64,000 nt of DNA from Rotaria sp. Silwood1 (lineage: Eukaryota; Rotifera; Eurotatoria; Philodinida; Philodinidae). The stretch lies in NCBI GenBank assembly GCA_905250075.1, contig CAJNOP010000009.1, forward strand, positions 350,138-414,137, read 5' to 3'. Numbering within the stretch: position 1 is the first letter of the stretch; each line of letters starts with the position of its first letter. The translations under genes and the position numbers were made by a program. Under the pieces are notes generated by a model. It did not search any database, was not told the origin of the DNA, and saw nothing but the letters and a program-made list of their open reading frames with translations. Shown here in pieces: positions 36,001-47,802 of the stretch.

Positions 36001-39000
36001 GCATCACCCATGGTTTTCAGACTAGTGCAAGTGACAGGTCCCGACAGGTCAAAAATTGCTTGGACCTCTGACTTGCACTAGTCTGAAAACCATAGATGAT
36101 GCCTATGACAGACAGGTCAGGATCAGGTTGAGCAATAGCCCTAGTGCCCTGTTTGGATTTGGACCTCTGGTTTTTAGTCTGCCATCATTATTGTACTCGC
36201 TCGAAAAACTTGACAGGTCGTGCAGGCCTAAAAAGCATGGTCTGTTTGGACCTCTGTTAGGTATCAATTAAATTTTTTATATTTTTAGGCATGGGGTCAA
36301 CATGTTGAATATGATAAACTTGATGTTAAATTTCATATTCCAAATAAAGATGAAGTTGATTTTGCTTGTGAATTTGTTGAAACATTTATTTATCTTGAAT
36401 TAAAAATGTTAAATGAAAAATGTACAAAAATGTCGAATGATGAACGATTACGATCACTTACTCTTATTCATCATATAGCTATGGGCTGTTTACGTATGGT
36501 TCCACGTATTGAAAGTAAAGAAGTTAAAAACCTGTAAGTAACAATTGAATTCTGTATGTCTATGTTTATATTCAAACAATATGAATGTACTTTATTGATT
36601 TCTTAGTGTCTCATCGATTGCTCCTTATGATTCAAAAGTTCAAGCTCAATATTCTCTTTATGCTAAAGAGCCAAGTAAGTAGACTGGGAGTTCATAGAAA
36701 AACTACACTATTCAAATAAATTCATTTTTTTTTCTATCGAGAAGAGAAACAATAGAAGAACTACAATTATAAAATTTCCCAAACCTTTTAAAATACACTT
36801 AGTTTGTATCTTTTAAATCATGTATTAGTGGTTTATAAGTTTTGAGAAATTTTGCAAAAGAGTTCTACAATGTTATTATCATTTCTAAGTGAATTTGGAT
36901 TCATAACATCTGATATAATTCATAGAAGTTTTGAAGGATTTTCTGACCGAGTCGGGTGCTAGTGCCAAAAGTTGAACTCATGTAGGACTCTGATCTCCAT
37001 TTCTAAAAATATTTAAATAGTTCATATGCTTTTCTGAATAAATACAAACATTGTATGCCATCGATCAGAGCACAAGAATAATGTGTGGTCTACGATCAAA
37101 GAAGATTAAGAATATATATGTAAGCTTTTTTTTTAGAATTTAAAGAGAATCTTCGAATGCGTCTTCTTATCGATATTGGAAATTTAATTGGTAAGATTTT
37201 CATTCATTTGAACATTAATTGTAAAAATTCACCTTAATGTTTTCTTAGATCATCTTATTGTCTATCACTCAGATGATGCGTCGTCGATTAAAATCGCTCT
37301 TAAAGTAATTAAAAATTTTGTTTAATTTATTATTATTTTTTTTTGACTATTCTAATTCAAAGATTTATTCTCTTTCGTCTATGTACTACGGTATATTTGA
37401 ACAAAACATAAATAAATTATTGAATGATTTAAATATTATTAAATATTTATATAAAAATAAATTATGTGGCACACATCAACATCCTCGATTTGTCATTATA
37501 CAACGTATAGCAGTACAACTTGAAGTAATTAATTTTTATAATAAATCAAAAAAGAAATAATCTTTGTCAATTTTTGATAGTTATTCTCATTGAGTAATTT
37601 TCGAACATTGACTGAAATCGATCAGCAAGTTATATTTAAACTGTTTGAATTATCTATTCATCGATACAGTGAAGTAAGTTTAATATTAACAAATATGACA
37701 ATATTTATAGGCTTTTTCTTTTTTGGAAACATGATTGAAAGTGACTATTCAATTACAAATAGAAAATTTCATTAACAGTATCAAAGTACAGTTCGCCCGG
37801 ACCCAGAAAAGTTCGATGAACCGAGCTCGAAAGTTTGGAAATCGACGATCTTTTCGTTTCAGACCTTATGTCAATGATGTTTCGTTCAAAAATATAAACT
37901 ATTTTCTTATTGCAATTTCTGAAGAATTCAGTAAAAGGATAGTAAATGACTCTGTCCGAAACTAGTCTTCCCCTTATTAACAGCAGTAACTACATAATGT
38001 TTCATATTTTAATACCACAAGGATTGGTTTAACAGCTATTCTTCTTTTTTTTTGTATATTCAAGGTTCGTCGTCAAGCACAAAGTTATTTATTTACAATG
38101 CTCTCTCATTTTTTCTTTTCACATCAAATTATTCTTGATCGTATTAATGAATTACTTAATAAATCGGATGAAGTTGATCATGATCAATTTAAAGGTTGTT
38201 TATATATACTTCTTGGAAATGATTCAATCTTTCTACCGACTAAACGTTCATGGATAATACTTGAAAAATTATGGCCATCTATTGCATGTACAAAACATGC
38301 AAGAAAACTTAGTACACAAAATTTAATTAATTGTATAATGGAAAAAATGTATAAATGTTTTAATACTGTAGCAATTATTGAAAATACGAATGAAATTTCA
38401 AGAAAAGTAGCTATTGATTTATGGTGTTCGATAGATAAACATGAATTAGAATTATATAATCGAATATATGAAGAAAGAAATGAAGCAAATATTCGTTCAT
38501 ATAATAATTTGATGGAAAAATTAACTTCATTATTTTATAATAATGTATTGTAAGTTTCTTTTTTTTTTCGTTCATTTTGAATAATTATAATTTATTACTT
38601 TGATGTTTAGAACTTGTCGACAACAAATCATAACAATGACATTTATTTTGTTTCTTTTTCAAAAACAAGTTCAAATTCCATTATCATGTATTCGAATTGT
38701 TGTCGAATTTCTTATCCATGAAAATATTGATATACGAAAGGTTTGTTGAACAAACTGTTAATTCACATGACTATGCTATCGATTATTCTTTGATGCTATA
38801 TAATTATTTCTACAATCAACACTTTATTTTCATATTATAGGAGATTTGAAATACAATATATATTCTTTTTCTAGAATAGAATTGAATATACATATAGTTT
38901 ATTAGAAAACTTATCGTGTAGAAAGTTAGCTTAAATACATAGAATATGTTATCATAGAAAAAGAAAAGAAAATTATATTCTTCAATGGAATTATCTATAA

Positions 39001-42000
39001 AAGATGTTTAGAAAAATCGGAGGGAATTATACATATCTAAACGTTCGAATATCTAATTAAGATTTCTGTGTGCAACGGTATAATGACAAAATAATTGTAG
39101 GAGCGAAGGGTCAGTCTCTCTGAACATAAAGACGGAGAAAGCAAACGTCTCTCTGGTTATGCCATTAGCTCGATAAGAGATTATTAAATGAATTTTTATT
39201 CAATCAAGAAAATTTTCATTTTTTTTTTCAGATAGCCGAACAATGTGTATCAGCCTTATGTCGTATACAAAAACCACCAATTATTTATCTTGAAAAATCA
39301 CTTCATGATATATTATATCATATAAATAAACCATGTCCTGGTGAAGAATGTTGTTGTCCAGGTGATCGTGATGATAATTTATGGATTACACTTAATGATT
39401 ATCAACCACCTAAAACACAAATTGAATGGGAACAAACATGTTTTTTAGATAAATGTTTCCATGGATATTATAAATGGCCAAAAGTAATTAAATATCCAAT
39501 GAATAAACGTGAACGTTATACAAAAAAAACAATGGCAGAACATGTTGCAATTATATATAATCGATTTATGGATAAAACTTTTATTACAAAACTCATCAAA
39601 TTTATGATTATTGAAGATGAAGAAGATGAAATAACTTTTAATATAAATCGATTTCGAATGTTTAAGGTAAAGAATAATTTAAGAGAAATAAAATATCAAC
39701 TTCTTTATCGCTTTTAAAAACATTATCTGGAACAATATATAATTAGTTATCAGCTGATAGAAAATTTTCTTCACTTTCGAGCCGTATAAATTTTAATTTT
39801 GTTATAGTTAAGAAAATGAATACAGTCGATTTTTTTTTGTTTGATCCTACAAATCAATAAACGTAAATTTTGGCTTCCCAATCGATTCACTCACTGTTGT
39901 TTTATATAATTTATTGGATGAGTTCAATATTAAAATTCTTGATTCCTTGTATATAAGTGTCTCTCTTTCTTCTTATATCATTTTGTTTGATGAATATATT
40001 ATTATAAAATGAAGTTCCATACAATACACCAAAGAAGAAACTTTCTTATTATCTAACACAAAAAATTATTATTCCAGCAAGTGTTTACTAAAGTGATACA
40101 GCGGTTAATATTTTCTATCATTATTCTACATTATGTCAAAAGTACCATTTCATACTGAGGATGTTGCTATTTTTTGTTGTGACATTTTATTTATGAATAT
40201 ATAGTAAAAATAAATTATATACAATTTTAAAGAAAAATAGAGTCTACGATTTATTCCATTACTTTTGCATCCTATCTTATAATTGTATTTCTATTTTAAA
40301 TTTAAAAATTTCTTAAATATTTATTTATTTTCTAGGGTCTTTTTCGAAATTTTGGTTTGGATTTAATAGATCATTTTATGGAACAATTAGATATTTTAAT
40401 TCATGAAAAAACTAAAGAAAAACAACAAGGTTGTCATCGAGTAGCAGCTGAAATTGTTGCTGGAATAATTCGAGGTTCAAAATATTGGACATTAGAAATG
40501 GTTTGTAGATGAAAATAAATTCATACATAAAAAAAAATCTATTCAATTCAATTTAGCTGGAAGAATTATGGCAAAAATTACTTCCATTACTTAATGAAGT
40601 TTGTACAAATCTTACTCCTGAAACATTATCATATTGGGGTTCATGTTTTAAATTCGGCATGGTTTGTTTAAATAATGATTTCATTTTTTGTTTTTTTTTT
40701 TCAACCAATAAATTTCTATATCTTATAGGAAGATTTAGATCCTCGTCGAATGCATCGTCTTATTGAATTTATTCGTACGCTAATCAATAATCAAACAACA
40801 GTTAATACATTTCTTGAAACATCACGGTGGTTTTTAGTTTTAAACTTAACTAATTTTGAATGGCGTGTACCAACTATTTGGTGTGCAATTAATGAACATG
40901 CTAAAGAAATGCTTGATCATCCATATAAAGCAGTACGAGAACATATTGCTAAGTACAAGACAATAAATATTATTTCATAAGAAATTAAAATAAATTTTAT
41001 CTATTTCATAGTGTTTTATCAGTATCTCTTAGTTTCGATGTTAAATTACCCAACGGTCAATCAACACGTCATCCCGATGCAAATCGTTTTATTGATAATA
41101 TTCGCGAACGATTACATCAAGCAATAGAAATTTATGAAAAAAGACCACTAGGTAAAATTCTAGAAAAAAAATTAATGTAAATTTAGTTGTCAAATATTTC
41201 ATTTATTAACTTTCATTTGAAATATGTAATTTAAATCATTGATCAATTTGAAATTTTGACATACGAGGAAAAGATAACGGAAATTGTCCAAAAAAGAAAG
41301 TCTTTCATAGTTACTAGAAAAGAACAAATTTACTTATAACATTTTTTTTCAATAATACTATATTAGAAATTAAAAATTCCTTACGATCAATGCCATAGCA
41401 TTAGTTTTTACTTTCATGTAGAAATTCGATCTTTATCATTTATTACATGAAGTGTTCTGCAACGATAAGTGAAAGATTTTTTGAAAAACACAGAATAAAA
41501 AAATGAAATATAACAAAAATAAGAATTTTTCCTTCATAGTGATCTAAATTATTGAAATGGAAGTAATACAGATTACTTGAGTTATTTCAACTTGTCAATG
41601 ATAAAAAAAAAATTTATAGAATTTCTTCAGTACCGTTTTGAAAAATACTTCAGAAAAAAAATACTCTGATATGTAATTTTTTACATTTTTTTAAAAATTA
41701 AATGCTATCTAACGATGAAACATATCGAACTATCAAAGACCGTTCGATCTCATATTTTAGCCATGAGTAGAACTCAGTGAAGCTAAGAAAACTTTAAGTA
41801 AATTCGATCTGATATATTACTTAGCTAGAATTGTGATCATTTTATTTCGAGTTCTAAACCAGTTATTCATGAAAAATTCATTTACAAAATTTTCATCTGA
41901 GATTTTGCCTATAGACAAGTCTTATAACCATTAAAGTGTTCTAATAATTTGAGCTCTAACGGATCCATTTTTCTTGCGACATGAAGCATCGAAGATAACT

Positions 42001-43532
42001 TGATTGTATGGCTTGTTGCCTTGTGATAAGTATTGGTTGGATGTTCAATATTTCAAAAAGAATATATTCATTTTCATTGAAGATTTTACCCTATTCTAAT
42101 GGTCATTAGGTCTATTAATGGGTAAAATAGCAGATGAAAATTTTTATAATTGAACTATTCATGAATAGCTGGTCAAAAACCGAAACAACGATGCCCCACA
42201 GTTGAATGATTATTTTCAGATATGAAAAACATTTTAAATGGTAAATCATATGAGATGTAGTTATTCAAAAAAGTATATGTGAATTTGTATTGAGTTATTT
42301 TCAACATAACACAATATTCATTAATCATTTCATACTGTTTTATCTTTTATAGCGAATATTTCTGGAGAAAAGATTGAAATTGATCAAGAAGCTCGTAAAG
42401 CTTTAAATTTTATTGAAACAGGTAATACAAAAATAAATTTGCACATTATAATTATTTAATTTTTTTTTCTAATTATTTCATCCAGTAATTCAATTACATA
42501 CACGTATATTTATGTGGTGTTTACAACCAATGAAAAGTGCCATTGTTCGAATATTTCCATATGTATGTTCTAATAAATGGATTTCAAAGTAGTTTTTTGT
42601 TTTTGTCTTTAGCTTTGTGATTTAGAAAGTATTGTTCCAAGTGAAAATTTAACAATCAGTCGAATGTATGTGGCTATGACTTATTTACATACACCTTTTC
42701 TTGAATCATTGATTGAACAATTAGAACAAGTAAATAAACATTGAACTACAAAAAAAAAGAACACAATAGAAAATTATCTTTCTTTGTTTCATCAAATAAA
42801 GGTTTGTATAAGTTCGAAATGGCATGCACGTCGTGCAGCTATAGAATTTGTACAACATATGATTTTTTGTAATCTATTTAATGCTCGATCTTATAAAAAG
42901 CAAATATGCAAACTTATTTTTAAATGTTTATTTGATGAACAATTTGAAGTTCGTACAGTTGCATCAGTTACATTATCAGGTTTATATCAATGTGGATATA
43001 TTCAAGTGAATAAAGAAGATTTTGTAAATATTTATGATTCTATTTTAGAAATTAAGTCTTCTTGATATTTTTTGTTTTTAGAAATATTTTAGTCAAATGA
43101 GTAAAATAAATTATTTTATTAAAAAAAGTGGAAAAACTATTATAACTGACAATATTATTAAACGTCATGGAGGTTAGTTAAATAATTGCATTTAAATTAA
43201 TCATCTAATTTATTATTAGGTATACTTGGTCTTTGTGCAATAGTTCTTTCAAGTCCATATGATATTCCAAATTATGTACCAGATGCATTAATGCTTTTAT
43301 GTGAACATTCTCATGATCCTGATCTTATTCAAGTTAGTTAACTATGTATTCAAAGAATTTTCATATATATATATATTTTCTTTTGTTAAATAATTAGAAA
43401 TCAATTAAAAAAGCATTATCAGAATTTCGTCGTACGCATCATGATTCATGGCATGAACATCGAGAAAAATTTACGGAAGATCAACTTGTTATCTTAGCAG
43501 ATGTATTGATATCACCTAATTACTATGCGTAA
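33020..43532 (+). CDS. PSME4: Proteasome activator PA200 (PSME4/Blm10), 30 exons, 1807 aa
   Basis: PA200 is a HEAT-repeat solenoid that caps the 20S proteasome. The in-frame model uses exons 33020-33366, 33439-33555, 33615-33809, 33866-33929, 33992-34066, 34114-34376, 34505-34711, 34768-35044, 35101-35316, 35370-35825, 36289-36533, 36607-36674, 37137-37190, 37249-37304, 37363-37524, 37581-37673, 38065-38549, 38611-38740, 39232-39666, 40336-40500, 40557-40661, 40729-40952, 41012-41151, 42353-42421, 42486-42562, 42613-42729, 42802-43055, 43093-43172, 43220-43332, 43398-43532. All introns are GT-AG and the length is near human PSME4 (1843 aa). Matches include [10 protein letters not shown] at the start, [31 protein letters not shown] and [12 protein letters not shown]. 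The last residues are SPNYYA; Tyr-Tyr-Ala is the terminal motif that opens the 20S gate. Exon 28 needs the second of two nearby AGs (43091-43092); the first gives a stop. Confidence 0.93.
35853..36256. mobile_element. hAT-type non-autonomous element in PSME4 intron 10, nested palindrome
   Basis: 404 bp with ends CAGAGGTCCAAACAGGCCAC and (reverse complement) CAGAGGTCCAAACAGACCAT, flanked by an exact 8-bp target duplication TTAGGTAT at 35845-35852 and 36257-36264. Eight-bp duplication and CAGAG ends are hallmarks of the hAT superfamily. A second pair of the same ends lies inside (35940 and 36169), and a core segment with one further end (GGACCTCTG at about 36070) lies inside that. No transposase. 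The insertion is in the intron near its 5' end, leaving donor and acceptor intact. Confidence 0.9.
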
Positions 43533-43635
43533 ATAGTTATAAAACTTCTGGAATGTTATTTGTGAGCCTGAGTGAAATTTTCCTTAGTCATATGAATGTT
43601 TTTCTATATTCACTTTTATACTGTTATCTTATATT

Positions 43636-43641
43636 AATAAA
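43636..43641 (+). terminator. Candidate poly(A) signal for PSME4
   Basis: AATAAA about 100 nt after the PSME4 stop. Confidence 0.45.
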
Positions 43642-44204
43642 AATTATCATGAAACAGAGATGATACTTGTTATCATTTAGGGCATATTAAGAATAGAACA
43701 TTTCTGTGATATTTAATCATTCTTCAACTAGTATTATAAGAAAATTTTGATTTTTCTTTGTTGTTATTTTTTCTGAACTCTTCTAATATTTAGCCGTCTA
43801 TATACTTTCGAATATACAAAACATGGAAATGATAAATCAAAAAATAAATACAGAGGTAAGTTCATGAATGTAATTGAGTGTGAATAACCAGCACAATTAT
43901 TTCGAACATTTAATGAAAATTAAGAGTTAATGAACTTGTTTATACACTTCGTTTTTGTTCTACCACGATTACTTCTTCTAAACTCTAATATGTATATTGA
44001 AAAATGATTAAATATCAATGACATGTAGAATATTGTTTTTACTATTAGACAATATATAGAGATAGTTTTTATTTCTTTAGTAAAAATTATTAGTTGAAGA
44101 AAAAAAATTCATTGATTGATAACAATCTTCTTTCTATTAAGTTACAGATTAAATAAAAAAAATAATTTTTATTGAAGATAAATATTCATGGTTTAATTTA
44201 TATA
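43642..44204. other. Convergent intergenic region between PSME4 and caveolin
   Basis: AT-rich; no gene seen. A minus-strand AATAAA at 44168-44173 could serve the caveolin transcript. Confidence 0.4.
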
Positions 44205-44209
44205 TTTAT

Positions 44210-44730
44210 TTACACTTGAATTTGTTTTGTTGCATTAATATCTACTTTAGAAAGAGATACACGAATGCCAGAAAATATCTGTCCCATTGAACGATGTATT
44301 GGTCCAATAAGAGCATCACTTATTGTTTGAACATATAAACCAGATTCCGCAATTAATGATTGACATAATCGACGAATAGGTACAGCAACCCATATCATTG
44401 AAAATGTATAACTACCAAATAGAAGACCCCAACATAACATTAATGGTAAGCCGATAAGAATAGTTAAAAAACGATAAATAAAAACTTTACTATAATGATA
44501 AACTTGATGTAAAAGTCTATGAAGTACTTCAAAATTATAAGCACTTGTATCAGGTTCAGCAATAACATTAAAAAAATTAAGCTAATAAAATAAAAACAAG
44601 TTGAGAGAATATTAGTTTGTTTATATTTTTGTACCTGAAGATGTTTATTGATTCCCATTGGATCCCGACTATCTGGATCTAAGATTGATGTTGGAGGAAT
44701 TTCGTTTTGAAATAAATAAGCTGTAGACAT
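44210..44730 (-). CDS. Caveolin, 2 exons, 155 aa
   Basis: Exon 1 44730-44635 (32 codons), intron 44634-44582 (53 nt, GT-AG), exon 2 44581-44210. The join gives DPDSRDPMGINKHLQ then LNFFNVIAEP; FxxVIAEP at residues 35-42 is the caveolin signature (FEDVIAEP in vertebrates). It is followed by a scaffolding-like segment (VYHYSKVFIYRFLTILIGLP), a hydrophobic hairpin (LMLCWGLLFGSYTFSMIWVAVP), and the amphipathic C-terminal region with GPIHRSMGQIFSGIRVSL, which aligns with the vertebrate GKIFSNVRINL part. Caveolins insert as a hairpin in the inner leaflet of the plasma membrane and shape caveola-type domains. Length matches family members (about 150-178). Only a few cysteines are present in the C-terminal part, so palmitoylation may differ. 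It is convergent with PSME4. Confidence 0.88.
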
Positions 44731-44770
44731 TGTTGTATTACTAACTGCTTCGGTCAGTTTTAGTTCTTCT

Positions 44771-44776
44771 TATATA
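44771..44776 (-). promoter_or_regulatory. Candidate TATA box of the caveolin gene
   Basis: The minus strand reads CCTATATAAG about 40 nt before the caveolin ATG, leaving room for a very short 5' leader. Confidence 0.4.
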
Positions 44777-44778
44777 GG

Positions 44779-45700
44779 TAAGTATGACAATGCTAATTCA
44801 TTTGTTTATCAATGTTGAAAAAAGATAATAGACTGATATGATGAGAGTAGATGACGTCATTGAGTTTAAATTGCAAAACGACAAATTGCTGTTGTGAAAT
44901 ACTATTTCGTTGGCATTTTTTTAATGCTTCTCTATGTAAAAGGCATAAAAATAATGGAATCTTGATTCGTACATACAGTCAAATTTCTCTATGGTGAACA
45001 CTCTTTAAACTTTTGAAAACTGGTCGCTATAGAAAGCTAATGTGTCTTGTAAAGATAACGTCTCTTTCAAGGAAGTACACACGTCTCTAAGCATCTGAAC
45101 TATTAATGAATTAGATAATTGAATAGAGCATGTTATTACTTTATTCTTTCAGAAAACACAAGAATCGACAATTATCAAAACAACCATTGATAGAAATTTG
45201 TTTCGTTACTTTCGAATCCCAGTGAATATCAGTTAATTGTAATTCAAGATAAGAAATGAGAACATTTAGCAGAAGCTATTGAGTAGACGTCAAAAGATGA
45301 AATTAATGAATCGTGACCATTTTAATTGCCTTTGGTTAAAGAAATCTTTTGTTCCAGAGTCAAAACTCATCGATTCAACATAATGATCTCTTTCTTATAG
45401 TAATGGCAGCACAAAGACACATGTTTCAATACGGTTGTATAGATAATAAACAAAGGATGGACCCTTTTTGTTTTTGTTATTCCATGACTCGATCAATAAG
45501 AAGATGTCATTATGCTGAATGCTTGATGATAGTCATCGCGATATTCTCTTTGAATTCATGATTAATGTTCACTATAGAGAGTTTCACTACAATTCTAAAT
45601 TGTATACAATTAAATTGCAAACATGATGCATACTTCGAATTAAAATAATTGTATGATTAAAACCAGAATAAAACAATAAAAGGCTATATGTACATGGAAA
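44779..45700. other. Intergenic stretch, no gene seen
   Basis: No supported gene; the 70-codon frame at 45349-45561 is not domain-like. Confidence 0.4.
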
Positions 45701-45950
45701 TACAAAAAATCTTTTGTGTTCTATAAGATAGGATCGATCGATAGTTGCTATTTCCTGCTTATCTGTATTCCTTCCTGTTATTCCATGTAATTACACAAGA
45801 TCAATCTATTTTCAAGATAATAACAACTTCCTAGATATTCATAAATGGTGGTCCGAAGGTAGCGGATTATCAATAGGTTTACCTAAAAAAACAAATAACA
45901 CTTCGTTGCCATCCCACGACCATCACTTTTTATTATGTGTTTTGAAATCT
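45701..45950 (+). repeat. Direct repeat copy 1 (about 250 bp)
   Basis: Shares long exact blocks with copy 2 at 46512-46787, such as ACACAAGATCAATCTATTTT, CAAGATAATAACAACTTCCT and TGCCATCCCACGACCATCAC, in the same order and orientation, with small indels. Confidence 0.8.
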
Positions 45951-46511
45951 TCCTTTTGATTGATCATTCGTACGTCTTCAAGTAACAATCAACGAGTTTC
46001 ATATTGCTCATTGCGACAAACTCATATATTTTACTGTCATATGAAGTAGATTAGCTTCTGCGAAAAATAAATTGACAAAACTTTCTTTTATCAATGCTTT
46101 CTTTATCCTATTCCTGTTTCGACTTCTATTTATACCATCATTACATGATTGGTTATTTAGATTCTAAAACGTTCAAACATTACTATTAAGAGTTCATTGA
46201 AGATCTTGTAATTGTATCTCATGTACTCTTATATGTTGATAACAAAAATTTCTTTGTCTTCTTGCATTCTTGTAATTTTTCTAATTGTTTGCTAACATTA
46301 ACTTGGCATCATGAAATTATTAGAACTTATAGTTTTTTTTTCTCTGATTTTTAGCAAAAAAAACAAAAAAAGAAGAAATTTCGGTTATAACTACACAAGT
46401 ATACGAGAAAAGCATAATGGTAGTATAAATAGGAATCGAAAGAACAACATTATGAAGAAATAATTGATGATGTTAGCTATTCCATATATGTTGCATAGAG
46501 GGGATACATAT

Positions 46512-46787
46512 ATACAAAAAAGACATCTTTAGTGTTCTGTAGGATAGGATCGATCTATAATCGATATTTCCTGCTTGTACGTATTCCTTCCTGTTATCCT
46601 ATGTAATTACACAAGATCAATCTATTTTCAAGATAATAACAACTTCCTAGATATTCATAAATGATGGTCCGAAGGTAGCGGATTATCAATTCAAGGCTGA
46701 ATATAATGAAAATAACGCTCCGTTGCCATCCCACGACCATCACTTTTTATGTTTTGTTATTATGTTGTGTTTTTTTAAGAAATCTTA
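46512..46787 (+). repeat. Direct repeat copy 2 (about 275 bp)
   Basis: Second copy of the repeat at 45701, about 815 bp downstream of it and ending about 190 bp before the ATG at 46981. The two could be a segmental duplication of a promoter region or the terminal repeats of a small LTR-type element; neither is proven. Confidence 0.8.
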
Positions 46788-46965
46788 GTCTTGAGTATCA
46801 AATAGATCAATAATTAAAAATCGACGTAAACCGATCTATTAAATAGAATCATTTCTTTTACCTTCAAATGACGTAGTGCAAAAAAAAACGTTGTATCCAA
46901 TTTCAAAGTCTATATAAATATGCTGTCTAAGGTAGCTTTTGCTGATCAATATTATTGCTTTTATT

Positions 46966-46980
46966 TTTTCTGTTTGCAGC
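46966..46980 (+). promoter_or_regulatory. Splice acceptor abutting a start codon
   Basis: TTTTTCTGTTTGCAG then C then ATG. The same TTCTGTTTGCAG lies directly before the MARVEL ATG at 13. It marks either a 5' UTR intron or a spliced-leader acceptor; bdelloids are known to trans-splice. Confidence 0.55.
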
Positions 46981-47802
46981 ATGAATCTACCATTAATATG
47001 GCAAATTTTATGTATAGTTTTCATTTATCGATTGAATATTGCATTAACCCTAACAAGTTCTTCATATGGAACTAATTTTACGAATTGGTCTGAAGATGAT
47101 TGGCTTGAAACACGATTTTTAATAAATACAAAATTTTTATTTAATCAACAACGTTATGAACATATTATTCTTCGTACTCGAATGAATGAATGGTCTTTAG
47201 AATTATCGTATGGTAATAAAAGTCACCTAAATAGATTATGGACTGAATTACATTTATTTCTTGATCATCGCCGTCATAGTACTAGTCTCAATAATTCAAT
47301 ATCCGGTCATGTTAGACATATATGTCGTCCACCAATTATTTCACCAATAACAAATGATTCAAATACACGTATACCTGAATTATCTGAAATCGATGAACGC
47401 ATTGGACAATATTTTATCAATGATGGTTTTTTTCGAACAATAAATTATATACATTGTAAATTTGATGAACGACGTAGAAATCCATCACTACATATTCAAA
47501 TTGATATTTATTTAGTTACAAATCGTGAATTTCAAAGTTTGCTTTATATTGAAATGTCTAATATAACTCGAAGCTTACTTTTGGATCATCAAGCAAGATT
47601 TTATTTACATAATTATCAACAAAATTTTAAATATAATTTTAATATATCAAATATTGATTATCCATCTGATTCAAATGCATCATCTATGTATATGATTAAA
47701 CTATATAAGCAGATTAATCAAATACCTAGTAACACGATAATAATATCTCCGAGTATAATAATTATTCTATGTAGTTGTTTATTTTTTTCAATATTTTTCT
47801 AA
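46981..47802 (+). CDS. Orphan glycoprotein with signal peptide and hydrophobic C-terminal tail (273 aa)
   Basis: Single-exon frame. The ATG at 46981 is chosen because a strong acceptor lies 1 nt before it and a signal peptide starts there (MNLPLIWQILCIVFIYRLNI); the frame itself opens earlier at 46939. The ectodomain has many N-glycosylation sequons (NFT and NWS near 32-37, then NKS, NNS, NDS, NIT, NIS, NAS). The last 22 residues (IIISPSIIIILCSCLFFSIF and two more) are strongly hydrophobic and reach the stop, which fits a GPI-anchor signal or a tail membrane segment without cytoplasmic part. Family not recognised. Candidate AATAAA at 47998-48003. Confidence 0.65.
   Translation: MNLPLIWQILCIVFIYRLNIALTLTSSSYGTNFTNWSEDDWLETRFLINTKFLFNQQRYEHIILRTRMNEWSLELSYGNKSHLNRLWTELHLFLDHRRHSTSLNNSISGHVRHICRPPIISPITNDSNTRIPELSEIDERIGQYFINDGFFRTINYIHCKFDERRRNPSLHIQIDIYLVTNREFQSLLYIEMSNITRSLLLDHQARFYLHNYQQNFKYNFNISNIDYPSDSNASSMYMIKLYKQINQIPSNTIIISPSIIIILCSCLFFSIFF

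Noticed and set aside
37590..37965. Open frames in the 37.6-38.0 kb interval as separate genes
   Set aside because: They run across PSME4 exon 16 and the following intron out of the PSME4 frame.
43082..43092. Acceptor at TTTTTAG (43075-43081 region) for PSME4 exon 28
   Set aside because: With the donor at 43056 it gives an in-frame stop; the next AG (43091-43092) restores the frame into KRHGG and the conserved C-terminus.
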